From contig JBFWVF010000011.1 of the NCBI GenBank assembly GCA_050246875.1, positions 62,001-126,000 of the forward strand: DNA of 64,000 nt, given 5' to 3'. The notes under the pieces are model-generated. The model made no database searches. It was not told the DNA's origin and saw only the letters and a program-made list of their open reading frames with translations. Source of the stretch: SHWB01 sp050246875. Lineage in GTDB: Bacteria > Pseudomonadota > Alphaproteobacteria > UBA6615. Positions 49,093 through 57,757 of the stretch are shown here, one piece after another; within the stretch, counting starts at the first letter, position 1; every line of letters starts with the position of its first letter. A program made the position numbers and the translations under genes.

Positions 49093-50367
49093 ATGTACGA
49101 TCGACTTCCCGTAACGCGGCGCCGCTGCTTCCTCGCGGGAGCGGCGGCGCTGGCGTTCGCGGTCTCGGCGGCGGCCACGCCCGCGGCCGAGGCCCAGAAC
49201 CGGCCGTTCAAGATCGGCTTCAGCATGGCGCTCACCGGCGGTCTCGCCGGCGCCGGCAAGGCCGCGCTGATCGGCATGCAGATCTGGCAGGAGGACATCA
49301 ACGCCAAGGGCGGCCTGCTCGGCCGCCAGGTCGAACTCGTCTACTACGACGACCAGACCAACCCGGCCACGGTGCCCGGCATCTACACGAAGCTGCTCGA
49401 CGTCGACAAGGTCGACATGGTCGTGTCGGGCTACGGCACCAACCTGATCGCGCCGGCGATGCCCGTCGTCATGCAGCGCGGCAAGACGATGATGAGCCTG
49501 TTCGGCCTCGGCAACAACGAGAGCTACAAGTACGACCGGTACTTCCAGATCATGCCGGCGGGACCGGAGCCGCGGCGCGGCGTCTCGCTCGGCTATCTGG
49601 AGCTGGCCAAGGCGCAGGGCCTGAAGAAGCTGGCGATCGTCGCGGCCGACGCGGAGTACGCGCAGAACGCCGCCGAAGGCGCCCGCATCAACGCCAAGGA
49701 ACTCGGCCTCGAGGTGGTCTACGACAAGAGCTACCCGCCGCCGACGGCCGACTACACGCCGATCGTCCGCGCCATCAACGCGACGCAGCCGGACGTCGTC
49801 TTCGCCGCCTCCTATCCGCCGGATTCGGTGGGCCTGCTCCGCGCCCTCGGCGAGGTCGGCCCGGCGGCGTCGATCGAGATGTTCGGCGGCGGCATGGTCG
49901 GCCTGCAGTACGCCTCCGTCGCGGAGGCGCTGGGGTCGAAGGTCAACACCATCGTCAACTACGACTACTACGTGCCGGAACCGTCGATGCAGTTCCCCGG
50001 CATCAACGAGTTCCTCGCCAAGTACCAGCCGCGCGCCAAGGCGGCCGGCGTCGACCCGCTGGGCCACTACCTGCCGCCCTGGGCCTATGCCTACCTCCAG
50101 GTTCTCGGCGACGCCATCAATGCCACCAAGTCGACCGACGACAAGGTCCTGGCCGAGTATCTCCACAAGACGGCCTTCGAGACCATCGTCGGCGAGGTGA
50201 AGTTCGGCCCGAACGGCGAGTGGCAGGAGCCGCGCGTGCTGTTCGTGCAGTACACGGGCATCGCCGACGGCAAGGCGGCGGAAGCCTACGCCGGCGCCGG
50301 CTCGCGCCCGATCCTCTACCCGCCGGAGTTCAAGACCGGCGAGTGGAAGCCGCTCTCCTTCAAGTAA
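49093..50367 (+). CDS. ABC transporter substrate-binding protein, LivK-like type, copy 2
   Basis: The precursor has 424 residues, with a signal (VTRRRCFLAGAAALAFAVSA) ending near PAAEA/QNR. FKIGFSMALTGGLAGAGKAA, DQTNPATVPGIYTKLLDVDK, GGGMVGLQYASVAEALGSK and LGHYLPPWAYAYLQVLGDA are shared with copies 3 and 4. Followed by a strong terminator (50399-50431), so this copy may be transcribed separately from the later ones. Confidence 0.92.
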   Translation: MYDRLPVTRRRCFLAGAAALAFAVSAAATPAAEAQNRPFKIGFSMALTGGLAGAGKAALIGMQIWQEDINAKGGLLGRQVELVYYDDQTNPATVPGIYTKLLDVDKVDMVVSGYGTNLIAPAMPVVMQRGKTMMSLFGLGNNESYKYDRYFQIMPAGPEPRRGVSLGYLELAKAQGLKKLAIVAADAEYAQNAAEGARINAKELGLEVVYDKSYPPPTADYTPIVRAINATQPDVVFAASYPPDSVGLLRALGEVGPAASIEMFGGGMVGLQYASVAEALGSKVNTIVNYDYYVPEPSMQFPGINEFLAKYQPRAKAAGVDPLGHYLPPWAYAYLQVLGDAINATKSTDDKVLAEYLHKTAFETIVGEVKFGPNGEWQEPRVLFVQYTGIADGKAAEAYAGAGSRPILYPPEFKTGEWKPLSFK

Positions 50368-50398
50368 CCGGCGGGTTGCCGCGCCGGCGCGGTGCGCA

Positions 50399-50431
50399 GG
50401 GCGGTGGCGCGAGCCACCGCCCTTTCTTTTT
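50399..50431 (+). terminator. Rho-independent terminator after copy 2
   Basis: Perfect 10-bp stem (arm GGGCGGTGGC, 50399-50408, with 50413-50422), 4-base loop, then TTTCTTTTT. One of the clearest terminators in the window. Confidence 0.9.
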
Positions 50432-50577
50432 GCGGCCCCCGCCGCTCTTTTGCGCCCCGCCGCGGCGACCCTCGCGAAGGGCCGAGCCCGCACCCCTTTC
50501 GCGTCTGGCGCGAAGCGTGTAAAACACGTCATCCGACGAAGAAGGCCGCGCGAACGGTCGCAACGGGAGGAAACCGA

Positions 50578-51870
50578 ATGACGATACTGTCCCGACACGG
50601 CAGCCGCCGTGTCTTTCTGGCCGGCGTGGCGACAGCCGCGCTGGCGGTCGCCGGCCTCGTGGCCGAGCCGGCCTCCGCTCAGGACAAGCCGCTCAAGATC
50701 GGCTTCGGCATGGCGCTGACCGGCGGTCTCGCCGGGGCCGGCAAGGCCGCGCTCATCGGCATGCAGATCTGGGCCGAGGACATCAACGCCAAGGGCGGCA
50801 TCCTCGGCCGCAAGGTCGAACTGGTCTACTACGACGACCAGACCAATCCGGCGACGGTGCCGGGCCTGTACACGAAGCTGCTCGACGTCGACAAGGTCGA
50901 CTTCGTCGTCTCCGGCTACGGCACCAACCTGATCGCGCCGGCGATGCCGATCGTGATCCAGCGCAACAAGCTGTTCATGGGCCTGTTCGGCCTCGGCAAC
51001 AACGAGGAGTACAAGTACGACCGGTACTTCCAGATCCTGCCGGCCGGCCCGACGCCGCGGCGCGGCGTTTCGGCCGACTACTTCCAGATCGCCAAGGAGC
51101 AGGGCCTGAAGAAGGTGGCGATCGTCGCCGCCGACGCCGAGTACGCGCAGAACGCCGCCGAGGGCGCGCGGCAGAACGCCAAGGACCTCGGCATCGAGAT
51201 CGTCTACGACAAGAGCTACCCGCCGCCGACGGCCGACTACACGCCGATCGTCCGCGCCATCAACGCGACCAATCCCGATTTCGTGTTCGCCGCGTCGTAT
51301 CCGCCGGACTCGGTGGGCCTGACGCGCGCGCTGCGCGAGGTCGGCGCGGCGCCGTCGATCAAGATGTTCGGCGGCGGCATGGTCGGCCTGCAGTACGCCT
51401 CGGTGGCCGACGCCCTCGGCGCGCAGATCAACGGCATCGTCAACTACGACTACTACGTGCCGGAGCCGACGCTGAAGTTCCCCGGCATCGAGGAGTTCCT
51501 CGCCAAGTACCAGCCGCGCGCCAAGGCGGCCGGCGTCGACCCGCTCGGCCACTACCTGCCGCCCTGGGCCTACGCCTACCTCCAGGTGCTCGCCGACGCG
51601 ATCACCGCGACCAAGTCGTTCGACGACAAGGTGCTGGCCGAGTACCTGCACAAGACCACCTTCAAGACCGTGGTCGGCGACGTGAACTTCGGCCCGAACG
51701 GCGAGTGGGAAAGCGCGCGCGTGCTGTTCGTGCAGTACAAGGGCATCGAGGACGGCAAGGCGGTCGACGCCTTCGCCAAGCCCGGCGCCCGGCAGATCCT
51801 GAAGCCGGACGAGTACAAGACGGCCGACTGGCTGCCCATCGCCGAGGGCCGCACGGCGAAGCCGAAATAG
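50578..51870 (+). CDS. ABC transporter substrate-binding protein, LivK-like type, copy 3
   Basis: The precursor has 430 residues, signal (GSRRVFLAGVATAALAVAGL) ending near PASA/QDK. Core segments KIGFGMALTGGLAGAGKAAL, DKSYPPPTADYTPIVRAINA and FGGGMVGLQYASVADALGAQ. The GGGAGGAAACCGA site precedes ATG 50578. Followed by a terminator at 51896. Very like copies 2 and 4. Confidence 0.92.
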   Translation: MTILSRHGSRRVFLAGVATAALAVAGLVAEPASAQDKPLKIGFGMALTGGLAGAGKAALIGMQIWAEDINAKGGILGRKVELVYYDDQTNPATVPGLYTKLLDVDKVDFVVSGYGTNLIAPAMPIVIQRNKLFMGLFGLGNNEEYKYDRYFQILPAGPTPRRGVSADYFQIAKEQGLKKVAIVAADAEYAQNAAEGARQNAKDLGIEIVYDKSYPPPTADYTPIVRAINATNPDFVFAASYPPDSVGLTRALREVGAAPSIKMFGGGMVGLQYASVADALGAQINGIVNYDYYVPEPTLKFPGIEEFLAKYQPRAKAAGVDPLGHYLPPWAYAYLQVLADAITATKSFDDKVLAEYLHKTTFKTVVGDVNFGPNGEWESARVLFVQYKGIEDGKAVDAFAKPGARQILKPDEYKTADWLPIAEGRTAKPK

Positions 51871-51895
51871 ACCGCGTCCAGGGTACGCAACAGTC

Positions 51896-51935
51896 ACGGG
51901 CGACGATCCCCACGGGTCGTCGCCCGTTCCTTTTT
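51896..51935 (+). terminator. Rho-independent terminator after copy 3
   Basis: Perfect 11-bp stem (arm ACGGGCGACGA, 51896-51906, with 51917-51927), 10-base loop, then TCCTTTTT. Clear terminator. Confidence 0.9.
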
Positions 51936-52091
51936 CTACGGGCCGCTGTCGACCCGGCGCGCGGAAAGCCGGGATTTCCGCGGCGGGCGGGCAAAACGGC
52001 TTTGTCCGCCGCGCGAAAGATGTTACACCCGGACCAACCGCAAAAAAAGTCACGCAAAGTGACCTGACGGTGTTTCCGCAGGGAGGAAACG

Positions 52092-53381
52092 ATGACTGCA
52101 TTCAGCATGCAGTGGCGCCGTCGGCTGGTCGTTGCCGGTCTCGCAGCCGGCGCGATGGCGATGGCGGCACTCGGCGCGGCACCCGCCGCGGCGCAATCCA
52201 ACCCGATCAAGATCGGTTTCAGCATGGGTCTTACCGGCGGCCTCGCGGCGGCCGGCAAGTCGGCCCTGATCGCCATGCAGATCTGGGCCGAGGACGTGAA
52301 CGCCAAGGGCGGCCTGCTCGGCCGCCAGGTCGAGCTGGTCTATTACGACGACCAGTCCAACCCGGCGACGGTGCCGAGCATCTATACGAAGCTGCTCGAC
52401 GTCGACAAGGTCGACTTCGTCGTCTCCGGCTACGGCACCAACCTGATCGCGCCGGCGATGCCGGTGGTCATCCAGCGCAACAAGCTGTTCATGGCGCTGT
52501 TCGGCCTCGGCAACAACGAGGACTACAAGTACGACCGCTACTTCCAGATCCTGCCCGCCGGCGCGGAGCCGCGCCAGGACTGGTCGCGCGGCTATTTCCG
52601 GCTGGCCAAGGAACACGGCCTGAAGCGCCTCGCCATCGTCGCGGCGGACGCCGAATTCGCGCAGAACGCGGCCGAGGGCGGGCGTCTCAACGCCAAGGAA
52701 TTCGGCCTCGAGATCGTTTACGACAAGAGCTACCCGCCGCCGACGGCGGACTTCACGCCGATCGTCCGCGCCATCAACGCGACGAACCCCGACGTGGTCT
52801 ACGTCGCCAGCTACCCGCCGGACTCGGTGGGCATGACGCGGGCGCTCAACGAGGTCGGCGCGGCGCCGTCGATCAAGATGTTCGGCGGCGGCATGGTCGG
52901 CGTCATGTACGCCTCGCTGGCCGAGGCGCTCGGCTCGAAGCTCAACGGCATCGTCAACTACGACTTCTACGTCGCCGAGCCGACCGTGAAGTTCCCCGGC
53001 ATCGAGGAGTTCCTCGCCAAGTACCAGCCGCGCGCCAAGGCGGCCGGCGTCGACCCGCTCGGCCACTACCTGCCGCCCTGGGCCTACGCCTACCTCCAGG
53101 TGCTCGGCCAGGCGATCGCGGAGACCAAGTCGACGGACGACAAGGTGCTCGCGGAGTACCTGCACAAGAACGCCTTCGAGACCATCATCGGCGACGTCGA
53201 GTTCGGCCCCAGCGGCGAGTGGAAGAAGACCCGCGTGCTGTTCGTCCAGTACAAGGGGCTGAAGGACGGGCCGGCCGTGGTCGAACAGTTCGGCAAGCCC
53301 GGCGCGCGGGAAATCCTCGCGCCGGCCGACTTCAAGTCCGGCGAATGGATGACCTATGCCGACGGCAAGAAGGTGATGTAG
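52092..53381 (+). CDS. ABC transporter substrate-binding protein, LivK-like type, copy 4
   Basis: The precursor has 429 residues, signal (WRRRLVVAGLAAGAMAMAAL) ending near APAAA/QSN. Core segments NPIKIGFSMGLTGGLAAAGK, DQSNPATVPSIYTKLLDVDK and FGGGMVGVMYASLAEALGSK. GGGAGGAAACG precedes the ATG. It is the copy nearest livH and so the most likely direct partner of the permease operon. Confidence 0.92.
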   Translation: MTAFSMQWRRRLVVAGLAAGAMAMAALGAAPAAAQSNPIKIGFSMGLTGGLAAAGKSALIAMQIWAEDVNAKGGLLGRQVELVYYDDQSNPATVPSIYTKLLDVDKVDFVVSGYGTNLIAPAMPVVIQRNKLFMALFGLGNNEDYKYDRYFQILPAGAEPRQDWSRGYFRLAKEHGLKRLAIVAADAEFAQNAAEGGRLNAKEFGLEIVYDKSYPPPTADFTPIVRAINATNPDVVYVASYPPDSVGMTRALNEVGAAPSIKMFGGGMVGVMYASLAEALGSKLNGIVNYDFYVAEPTVKFPGIEEFLAKYQPRAKAAGVDPLGHYLPPWAYAYLQVLGQAIAETKSTDDKVLAEYLHKNAFETIIGDVEFGPSGEWKKTRVLFVQYKGLKDGPAVVEQFGKPGAREILAPADFKSGEWMTYADGKKVM

Positions 53382-53406
53382 CGTATCGCGGCGTTCCGGG
53401 GGGAAC

Positions 53407-53429
53407 GGGCGGCGCCGCCGGCGCCGCCC
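53407..53429 (+). terminator. GC-rich hairpin after copy 4
   Basis: 9-bp stem (arm GGGCGGCGC, 53407-53415, with 53421-53429) followed by CCCTTT. Lacking a T-tract it may only attenuate, letting some transcription into livH so that binding protein exceeds permease. Confidence 0.55.
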
Positions 53430-53511
53430 CCTTTCGCTCCCGGCATTCCGTGTGCCCGCCGCCCACCGGTGCGAACCGCCCGGTGGCGATGCAGACAGGA
53501 GCGGAAGTCAC

Positions 53512-54384
53512 GTGTTCAGCTTCGACCTTCTGATAAACGCGATCGCGACGGGCATCCTGCTCGGCGGCTTCTACGCCGCGATCAGCCTCGGCCTGCAGGT
53601 CTCCTTCGGGCTGCTCGACGTCGTCAACATCGCGCATCCCGCCTTCATCATCCTCGGCTCCTACATCGCCTACATGATGGGCGAATGGATCGGCCTCGAT
53701 CCGATCATCACCGGCATCCTCTTCATGCCGGTATTCTTCGGTCTCGGGATGCTGGTCTACCGCATCTACTACGAGAGCTTCGAGAAGCGCGGCGCCGAGG
53801 CCCTGCGCGGCCTCGCCTTCTTCTTCGGCGTGCTGTTCATCGTCGAGGTGGCGCTGATCATGGTCTACGGCGTCGACTACCGCTCCGTCGACGCGCCCTA
53901 TGTCGGGCCGAAGATCGAGATCGGCACCCTCGACCTGCCGCTGCGCATGCTGGTGCCGTTCGCCGTGGCGATGGCGATGGCCGGCGGGCTCATCCTGTAC
54001 CTGTCGAAGACCTTCACCGGCCGGGCCATCAAGGCCGTGGCGCAGGACCGCCTGGCGCTGCAGCTCATGGCCGCCGACCCGGTGAAGATCAAGCAGCTTG
54101 CCTTCGGCATCAGCCTCGCCACGACGGCCATCGCCGGCGCGCTGCTGATCATCATCCTTCCCGTCGAACCCTCGGTGGGACGGCTCTACATCGGGCAGGT
54201 CTTCGCCATCGTGGTGCTGGCCGGGCTCGGCTCGATCAGCGGCACGGTCTACGCCGCCATCATCCTCGGCGTCGCCGAGAGCTTCGTGCAGACCTTCTTC
54301 GGCCCGTCCTGGGCGCCCGCCGTCGCCTTCGGCATCCTGCTGCTGGTGCTCGGCGTGCGGCCGGCCGGTCTTTTCGGTAGGTGA
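53512..54384 (+). CDS. livH: Branched-chain amino acid-type ABC transporter permease LivH
   Basis: The 290-residue membrane protein has the LivH N-terminus: LLINAIATGILLGGFYAAIS then LGLQVSFGLLDVVNIAHPAF, and the EAA-like segment GRAIKAVAQDRLALQLMAADP with VLAGLGSISGTVYAAIILG. GTG 53512 with AGGAGCGGAAG upstream is chosen over TTG/ATG 53452. Followed by livM after 3 bp. Confidence 0.93.
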   Translation: MFSFDLLINAIATGILLGGFYAAISLGLQVSFGLLDVVNIAHPAFIILGSYIAYMMGEWIGLDPIITGILFMPVFFGLGMLVYRIYYESFEKRGAEALRGLAFFFGVLFIVEVALIMVYGVDYRSVDAPYVGPKIEIGTLDLPLRMLVPFAVAMAMAGGLILYLSKTFTGRAIKAVAQDRLALQLMAADPVKIKQLAFGISLATTAIAGALLIIILPVEPSVGRLYIGQVFAIVVLAGLGSISGTVYAAIILGVAESFVQTFFGPSWAPAVAFGILLLVLGVRPAGLFGR

Positions 54385-54387
54385 GCC

Positions 54388-55353
54388 GTGAAAATATCCG
54401 CCTTCTGGATCGGCTGCGTCGTCGCCATCGTCGCCGCCTTCCTCACGCCTTACGTCGTGACCAACGAGTTCTACCTGCGCACCGCCTACACCGTGCTGCA
54501 GTTCGTCGTGCTGGCGACGGCGTGGAACATCTTCGGCGGCTACGGCGGCTACGTTAACTTCGGCAGCGCCGGGTTCTTCGGCATCGGCGCCTATACCGCG
54601 GTCGCCATCTACAACATGTTCCCGCTGTTCAGGGTGCCGGACTACATGATCTTCGCGATGCTGCCGGCCGGCGGCGTCGTGGCGGCCGTCATCGGCCTCG
54701 GCGCCGGCTACCTCACGCTGCGGCTGCGCGGCGTCTACTTCTCCATCGCCACGCTGGCCATGGCCATCGTGCTGCAGACGCTGGTGACCAACTGGCACTA
54801 CGTCGGCGGCGCCAAGGGCGCCTCCATCCTGCCGCCGCAGACGGTGCCGTTCTTCGCCACCTGGGGCGAGTTCCTGTTCGTCCTGATGGCGGTGCTGGCG
54901 GTGCTGGCCATCGCCGTCGCCCGCTACATCGAGCGGTCGTGGATCGGCCGCGGCCTCGCCGCCATCCGCGACAACGAGGAGGCGGCCGAGTGCATGGGCG
55001 TGCCGACGCTGCGCCTCAAGCTGTTCGCCTGCACCCTGTCGGGCTTCATCTTCGGGGTCGCCGGCGCGCCGCTGCCCTACTACGTCAACTACATAGAGCC
55101 GGTGTCGGCGTTCAACCTGATCTACGCGGTCAACGCGCTGGCCATGCCGATGATCGGCGGCGCGACGACCTGGATCGGGCCGCTGTTCGGCGCCATCGTC
55201 CTCGGCACGGCGCAGGAGGTCGCGCGGGTGACCATCTCCTCGGAGATGAACCTGCTGATCGTCGGCGTGCTGCTGGTCTTCTTCGTCATCGCCGCCCCGG
55301 AAGGCTTCGTCGGGCTGGTGCGCAAGTACCTTGGCAACAGGAAGGGCCGATGA
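54388..55353 (+). CDS. livM: Branched-chain amino acid-type ABC transporter permease LivM
   Basis: The 321-residue membrane protein begins at GTG 54388. Landmarks: TAWNIFGGYGGYVNFGSAGF, YLTLRLRGVYFSIATLAMA, GRGLAAIRDNEEAAECMGVP and MPMIGGATTWIGPLFGAIVL. It pairs with LivH. Its TGA overlaps the ATG of livG (ATGA). Confidence 0.93.
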   Translation: MKISAFWIGCVVAIVAAFLTPYVVTNEFYLRTAYTVLQFVVLATAWNIFGGYGGYVNFGSAGFFGIGAYTAVAIYNMFPLFRVPDYMIFAMLPAGGVVAAVIGLGAGYLTLRLRGVYFSIATLAMAIVLQTLVTNWHYVGGAKGASILPPQTVPFFATWGEFLFVLMAVLAVLAIAVARYIERSWIGRGLAAIRDNEEAAECMGVPTLRLKLFACTLSGFIFGVAGAPLPYYVNYIEPVSAFNLIYAVNALAMPMIGGATTWIGPLFGAIVLGTAQEVARVTISSEMNLLIVGVLLVFFVIAAPEGFVGLVRKYLGNRKGR

Positions 55354-56099
55354 GCGAAGTCCTGCTCCAGTGCACCGCCGTCACCAAGACGTTCGGCGGC
55401 TTCACCGCCCTCGACCAGGTCTCGGTCGAGGTGCGCAAGGGTGAGCGTTTCGGCCTGATCGGCCCCAACGGGTCGGGCAAGACGACGCTCATCAACTGCA
55501 TCTCCGGCGCGCTGAAGAACGATGGCGGCAGCATCGTCTTCAAGGGTACGGACATGGCCGGCATGCCGCCGCACATGCGCACGCGGCTCGGCATCTGCCG
55601 CAGCTTCCAGCTACCGCGGCCATTCGCGTCGATGACGGTGGCCGAGAACCTGGCCATCCCGTTCGAGTACGTCGCGCTGCGCGGCCACCACCACACCGGC
55701 GTCGAGGCCGAGGCCAGGGCGGTGCGCGATGGCGTGATGGCCATCCTCACCGAGCTGGGCATGGCCGACAAGGCCGACGCCCCCTCGGGCGGGCTGACGC
55801 AGATCGAGCTGCGCAAGCTGGAGCTGGCGCGCGCGATGGCGGCGAAGCCGGACCTGCTGATCTCCGACGAGGCGATGGCCGGCCTGTCGAACTCCGAGGT
55901 CGACGAGGTGCTCGACATCCTCTTCCGCCTCAACGAGCGGCACGGCATCACCATCATCATGATCGAGCACATCATGCGGGCGGTGATGCGCTTCTCCCAG
56001 CGCGTGATCTGCCTCGACGCGGGCAAGAAGATCGCCGAAGCGACGCCCGACCTGATCGTGAAGGACCCGAACGTAGAGAGGGCGTACCTTGGCGAATAA
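55350..56099 (+). CDS. livG: ABC transporter ATP-binding protein LivG
   Basis: The 249-residue ATPase has Walker A GPNGSGKTT (38-46). The signature region is PSGGLTQIELRKLELARAMA, where LSxGxx is replaced by SGGLTQ, and Walker B reads LLISDEAMAGLSNSEV, with Ala after the catalytic Glu instead of Pro. MIEHIMRAVMRFSQRV supplies the switch His. A long shadow frame begins at 54939, but 55350 is the coupled start. Works with LivF, LivH and LivM. Confidence 0.92.
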   Translation: MSEVLLQCTAVTKTFGGFTALDQVSVEVRKGERFGLIGPNGSGKTTLINCISGALKNDGGSIVFKGTDMAGMPPHMRTRLGICRSFQLPRPFASMTVAENLAIPFEYVALRGHHHTGVEAEARAVRDGVMAILTELGMADKADAPSGGLTQIELRKLELARAMAAKPDLLISDEAMAGLSNSEVDEVLDILFRLNERHGITIIMIEHIMRAVMRFSQRVICLDAGKKIAEATPDLIVKDPNVERAYLGE

Positions 56100-56820
56100 G
56101 CTGGTCCTCGAGGACGTCGACGCCGGCTACGGCGCCGTCAGCGTCCTGCACAACGTGTCGGTGACGGTGGAGCCGGGCGAGACGGTGGCGCTGCTCGGCA
56201 CCAACGGCAACGGCAAGAGCACCCTGATCAAGTGCATCATGGGCCTCGTGCAGCCCAAGAAGGGCGCGATCTGGATCGAGGTCGACGGGCAGCGCACCGA
56301 CCTCGTCGGCAAGACCACCGAGGAGATCGTCAACCTCGGCATCGCCATGGTGCCGGAGGGCCGCCGCCTGTTCCCCAAGCTGACGGTGGAGGAGAACCTG
56401 TTCCTCGGCGCCTACCGGCCCGCCGCGCGCGAGGCCATGGCGCGGAACCTGGAGATGTCCTACACCGCCTTTCCGCGCCTGAAGGAGCGGCGCGGCCAGC
56501 TCGCCGGCTCGATGAGCGGCGGCGAGCAGCAGATGCTGGCGGTGGCCCGCGCCCTGATGTCGTCGCCGCGCATCCTGCTGGTCGACGAGCCGTCGGTGGG
56601 GCTCGCCCCGATCCTGGTGTCGCGCGTCATCCAGCAGATCAAGGAACTCAAGGACCAGAACAATCTCACCGTGCTGATGGCCGAACAGAACTTCAACCAG
56701 GCGATCAAGATTGCCGACCGCGGCTACATCATCGTACACGGCGAGATCGCCTTCGAAGGCAAGAGCGCGACCGCGCTGCGCGAGAACGACATGGTGAAGA
56801 CCTACTATCTCGGCGGTTGA
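56089..56820 (+). CDS. livF: ABC transporter ATP-binding protein LivF
   Basis: The 243-residue ATPase starts at TTG 56089, overlapping livG by 11 bp, with GAGAGGG upstream. Walker A GTNGNGKST, signature MSGGEQQMLAVARALMS, Walker B ILLVDEPSVGLAP, and MAEQNFNQAI with Gln/Asn in place of the switch His region, as usual in LivF. It completes the transporter. Confidence 0.93.
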   Translation: MANKLVLEDVDAGYGAVSVLHNVSVTVEPGETVALLGTNGNGKSTLIKCIMGLVQPKKGAIWIEVDGQRTDLVGKTTEEIVNLGIAMVPEGRRLFPKLTVEENLFLGAYRPAAREAMARNLEMSYTAFPRLKERRGQLAGSMSGGEQQMLAVARALMSSPRILLVDEPSVGLAPILVSRVIQQIKELKDQNNLTVLMAEQNFNQAIKIADRGYIIVHGEIAFEGKSATALRENDMVKTYYLGG

Positions 56821-56849
56821 GCGGCGCGCGTATTCACGGAGCGTCGAAA

Positions 56850-57722
56850 ATGGCTGAAGGGGTACTCGCCGGAAAGGTCGCCATCGTCACCGGCGGCGGC
56901 CGCGGTCTCGGGCGGGCGATGGTGCTGGCGCTGGCGGAAGCCGGCGCCAATGTGGTCTGCGCGGCGCATATCGATACCGATTTCGCCGAGGTGAAGGCCG
57001 CCCACAAGAAGCTCGGCAAGGCCGGCAAGCTGCTGACGCACAGGATGGACGTGCGCAGCGCCGCCGAGTGCGACGGGCTGATCGCGGCGGCGAAGAAGGC
57101 CTTCGGCCCCGCCGACATCCTCGTCAACAACGCCGGCCTGACCTTCACCTACATCTGGCCGGACCTCTACCGGCGGCCGCAGAAGCCGCACTTCTGGGAG
57201 CACGAGGACGACATCATCGAGAACGTCGTCGCGGTGAACTTCCTCGGCGCCGACCGGCTGGCGCGGCGCGCCGTGCCGGCCATGCTCGACAAGGGCTGGG
57301 GCCGCGTCATCAACGTGACGACCAAGCTCAGCACCATGCGTTTCCCGTGGTCGTCGCCCTACGGCCCGTCCAAGGCGGCGCTGGAGCAGGCCTCGGACAA
57401 CTGGGCGCAGGACGTCGCCGGGACCGGCGTGACGGTCAACATCCTCAACCCCGGCGCCGGCGCCGACACGCCCGGCATGGCCGACGAGATGCGCGCCAAG
57501 AGCCGGACGATGAAGAAGCCGCTGCTGATGGCGCCGGAGCAGATGATGGCGCCGGTGGTGTGGCTCGCCTCGCACGCCAGCGACGGCGTCAACGGCATGC
57601 GCTACGACGCCATGTACTGGAACGCGAAGAAGTCGCCGGCCGCGGAAGCCCGCCGCATCGGCCGGCCCGTCGGCTTCCTGCTGCGCCCGCGCAAGAAGCC
57701 GGCCGCGACGAAGAAGCGCTGA
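56850..57722 (+). CDS. SDR family oxidoreductase with Lys-rich tail
   Basis: The 290-residue protein has the cofactor motif TGGGRGLGRAMV (14-25), NNAG (93-96) and Tyr171/Lys175 (SPYGPSKAAL). Around residue 158 there is Thr (NVTTKLS) where most SDRs have the catalytic Ser. An insertion (IWPDLYRRPQKPHFWEHEDD, 102-121) lies after the fourth strand, and the C-terminus is basic (LLRPRKKPAATKKR). It is 29 bp from livF, so it is probably co-expressed with the transporter and acts on its solute. Confidence 0.87.
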   Translation: MAEGVLAGKVAIVTGGGRGLGRAMVLALAEAGANVVCAAHIDTDFAEVKAAHKKLGKAGKLLTHRMDVRSAAECDGLIAAAKKAFGPADILVNNAGLTFTYIWPDLYRRPQKPHFWEHEDDIIENVVAVNFLGADRLARRAVPAMLDKGWGRVINVTTKLSTMRFPWSSPYGPSKAALEQASDNWAQDVAGTGVTVNILNPGAGADTPGMADEMRAKSRTMKKPLLMAPEQMMAPVVWLASHASDGVNGMRYDAMYWNAKKSPAAEARRIGRPVGFLLRPRKKPAATKKR

Positions 57723-57729
57723 TCGGCCT

Positions 57730-57757
57730 CCGCCGGCTCCTCCGCGGGAGCCGGCGG
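57730..57757 (+). terminator. Hairpin after the liv-SDR operon
   Basis: Perfect 11-bp stem (arm CCGCCGGCTCC, 57730-57740, with 57747-57757) and a 6-base loop. There is no T-tract. It also covers the possible ribosome-binding site and GTG start of the next gene, so it could act as terminator or as a translational block. Confidence 0.55.

Noticed and set aside
49030..52101. 1023-residue minus-strand frame across binding proteins 2 and 3
   Set aside because: Repetitive Arg/Asp/Val composition mirrors the two paralogues on the plus strand; no family resemblance.
47648..53381. Tandem binding proteins as an assembly artefact
   Set aside because: The copies differ throughout in sequence, signal peptides and intergenic DNA, so they are true paralogues.
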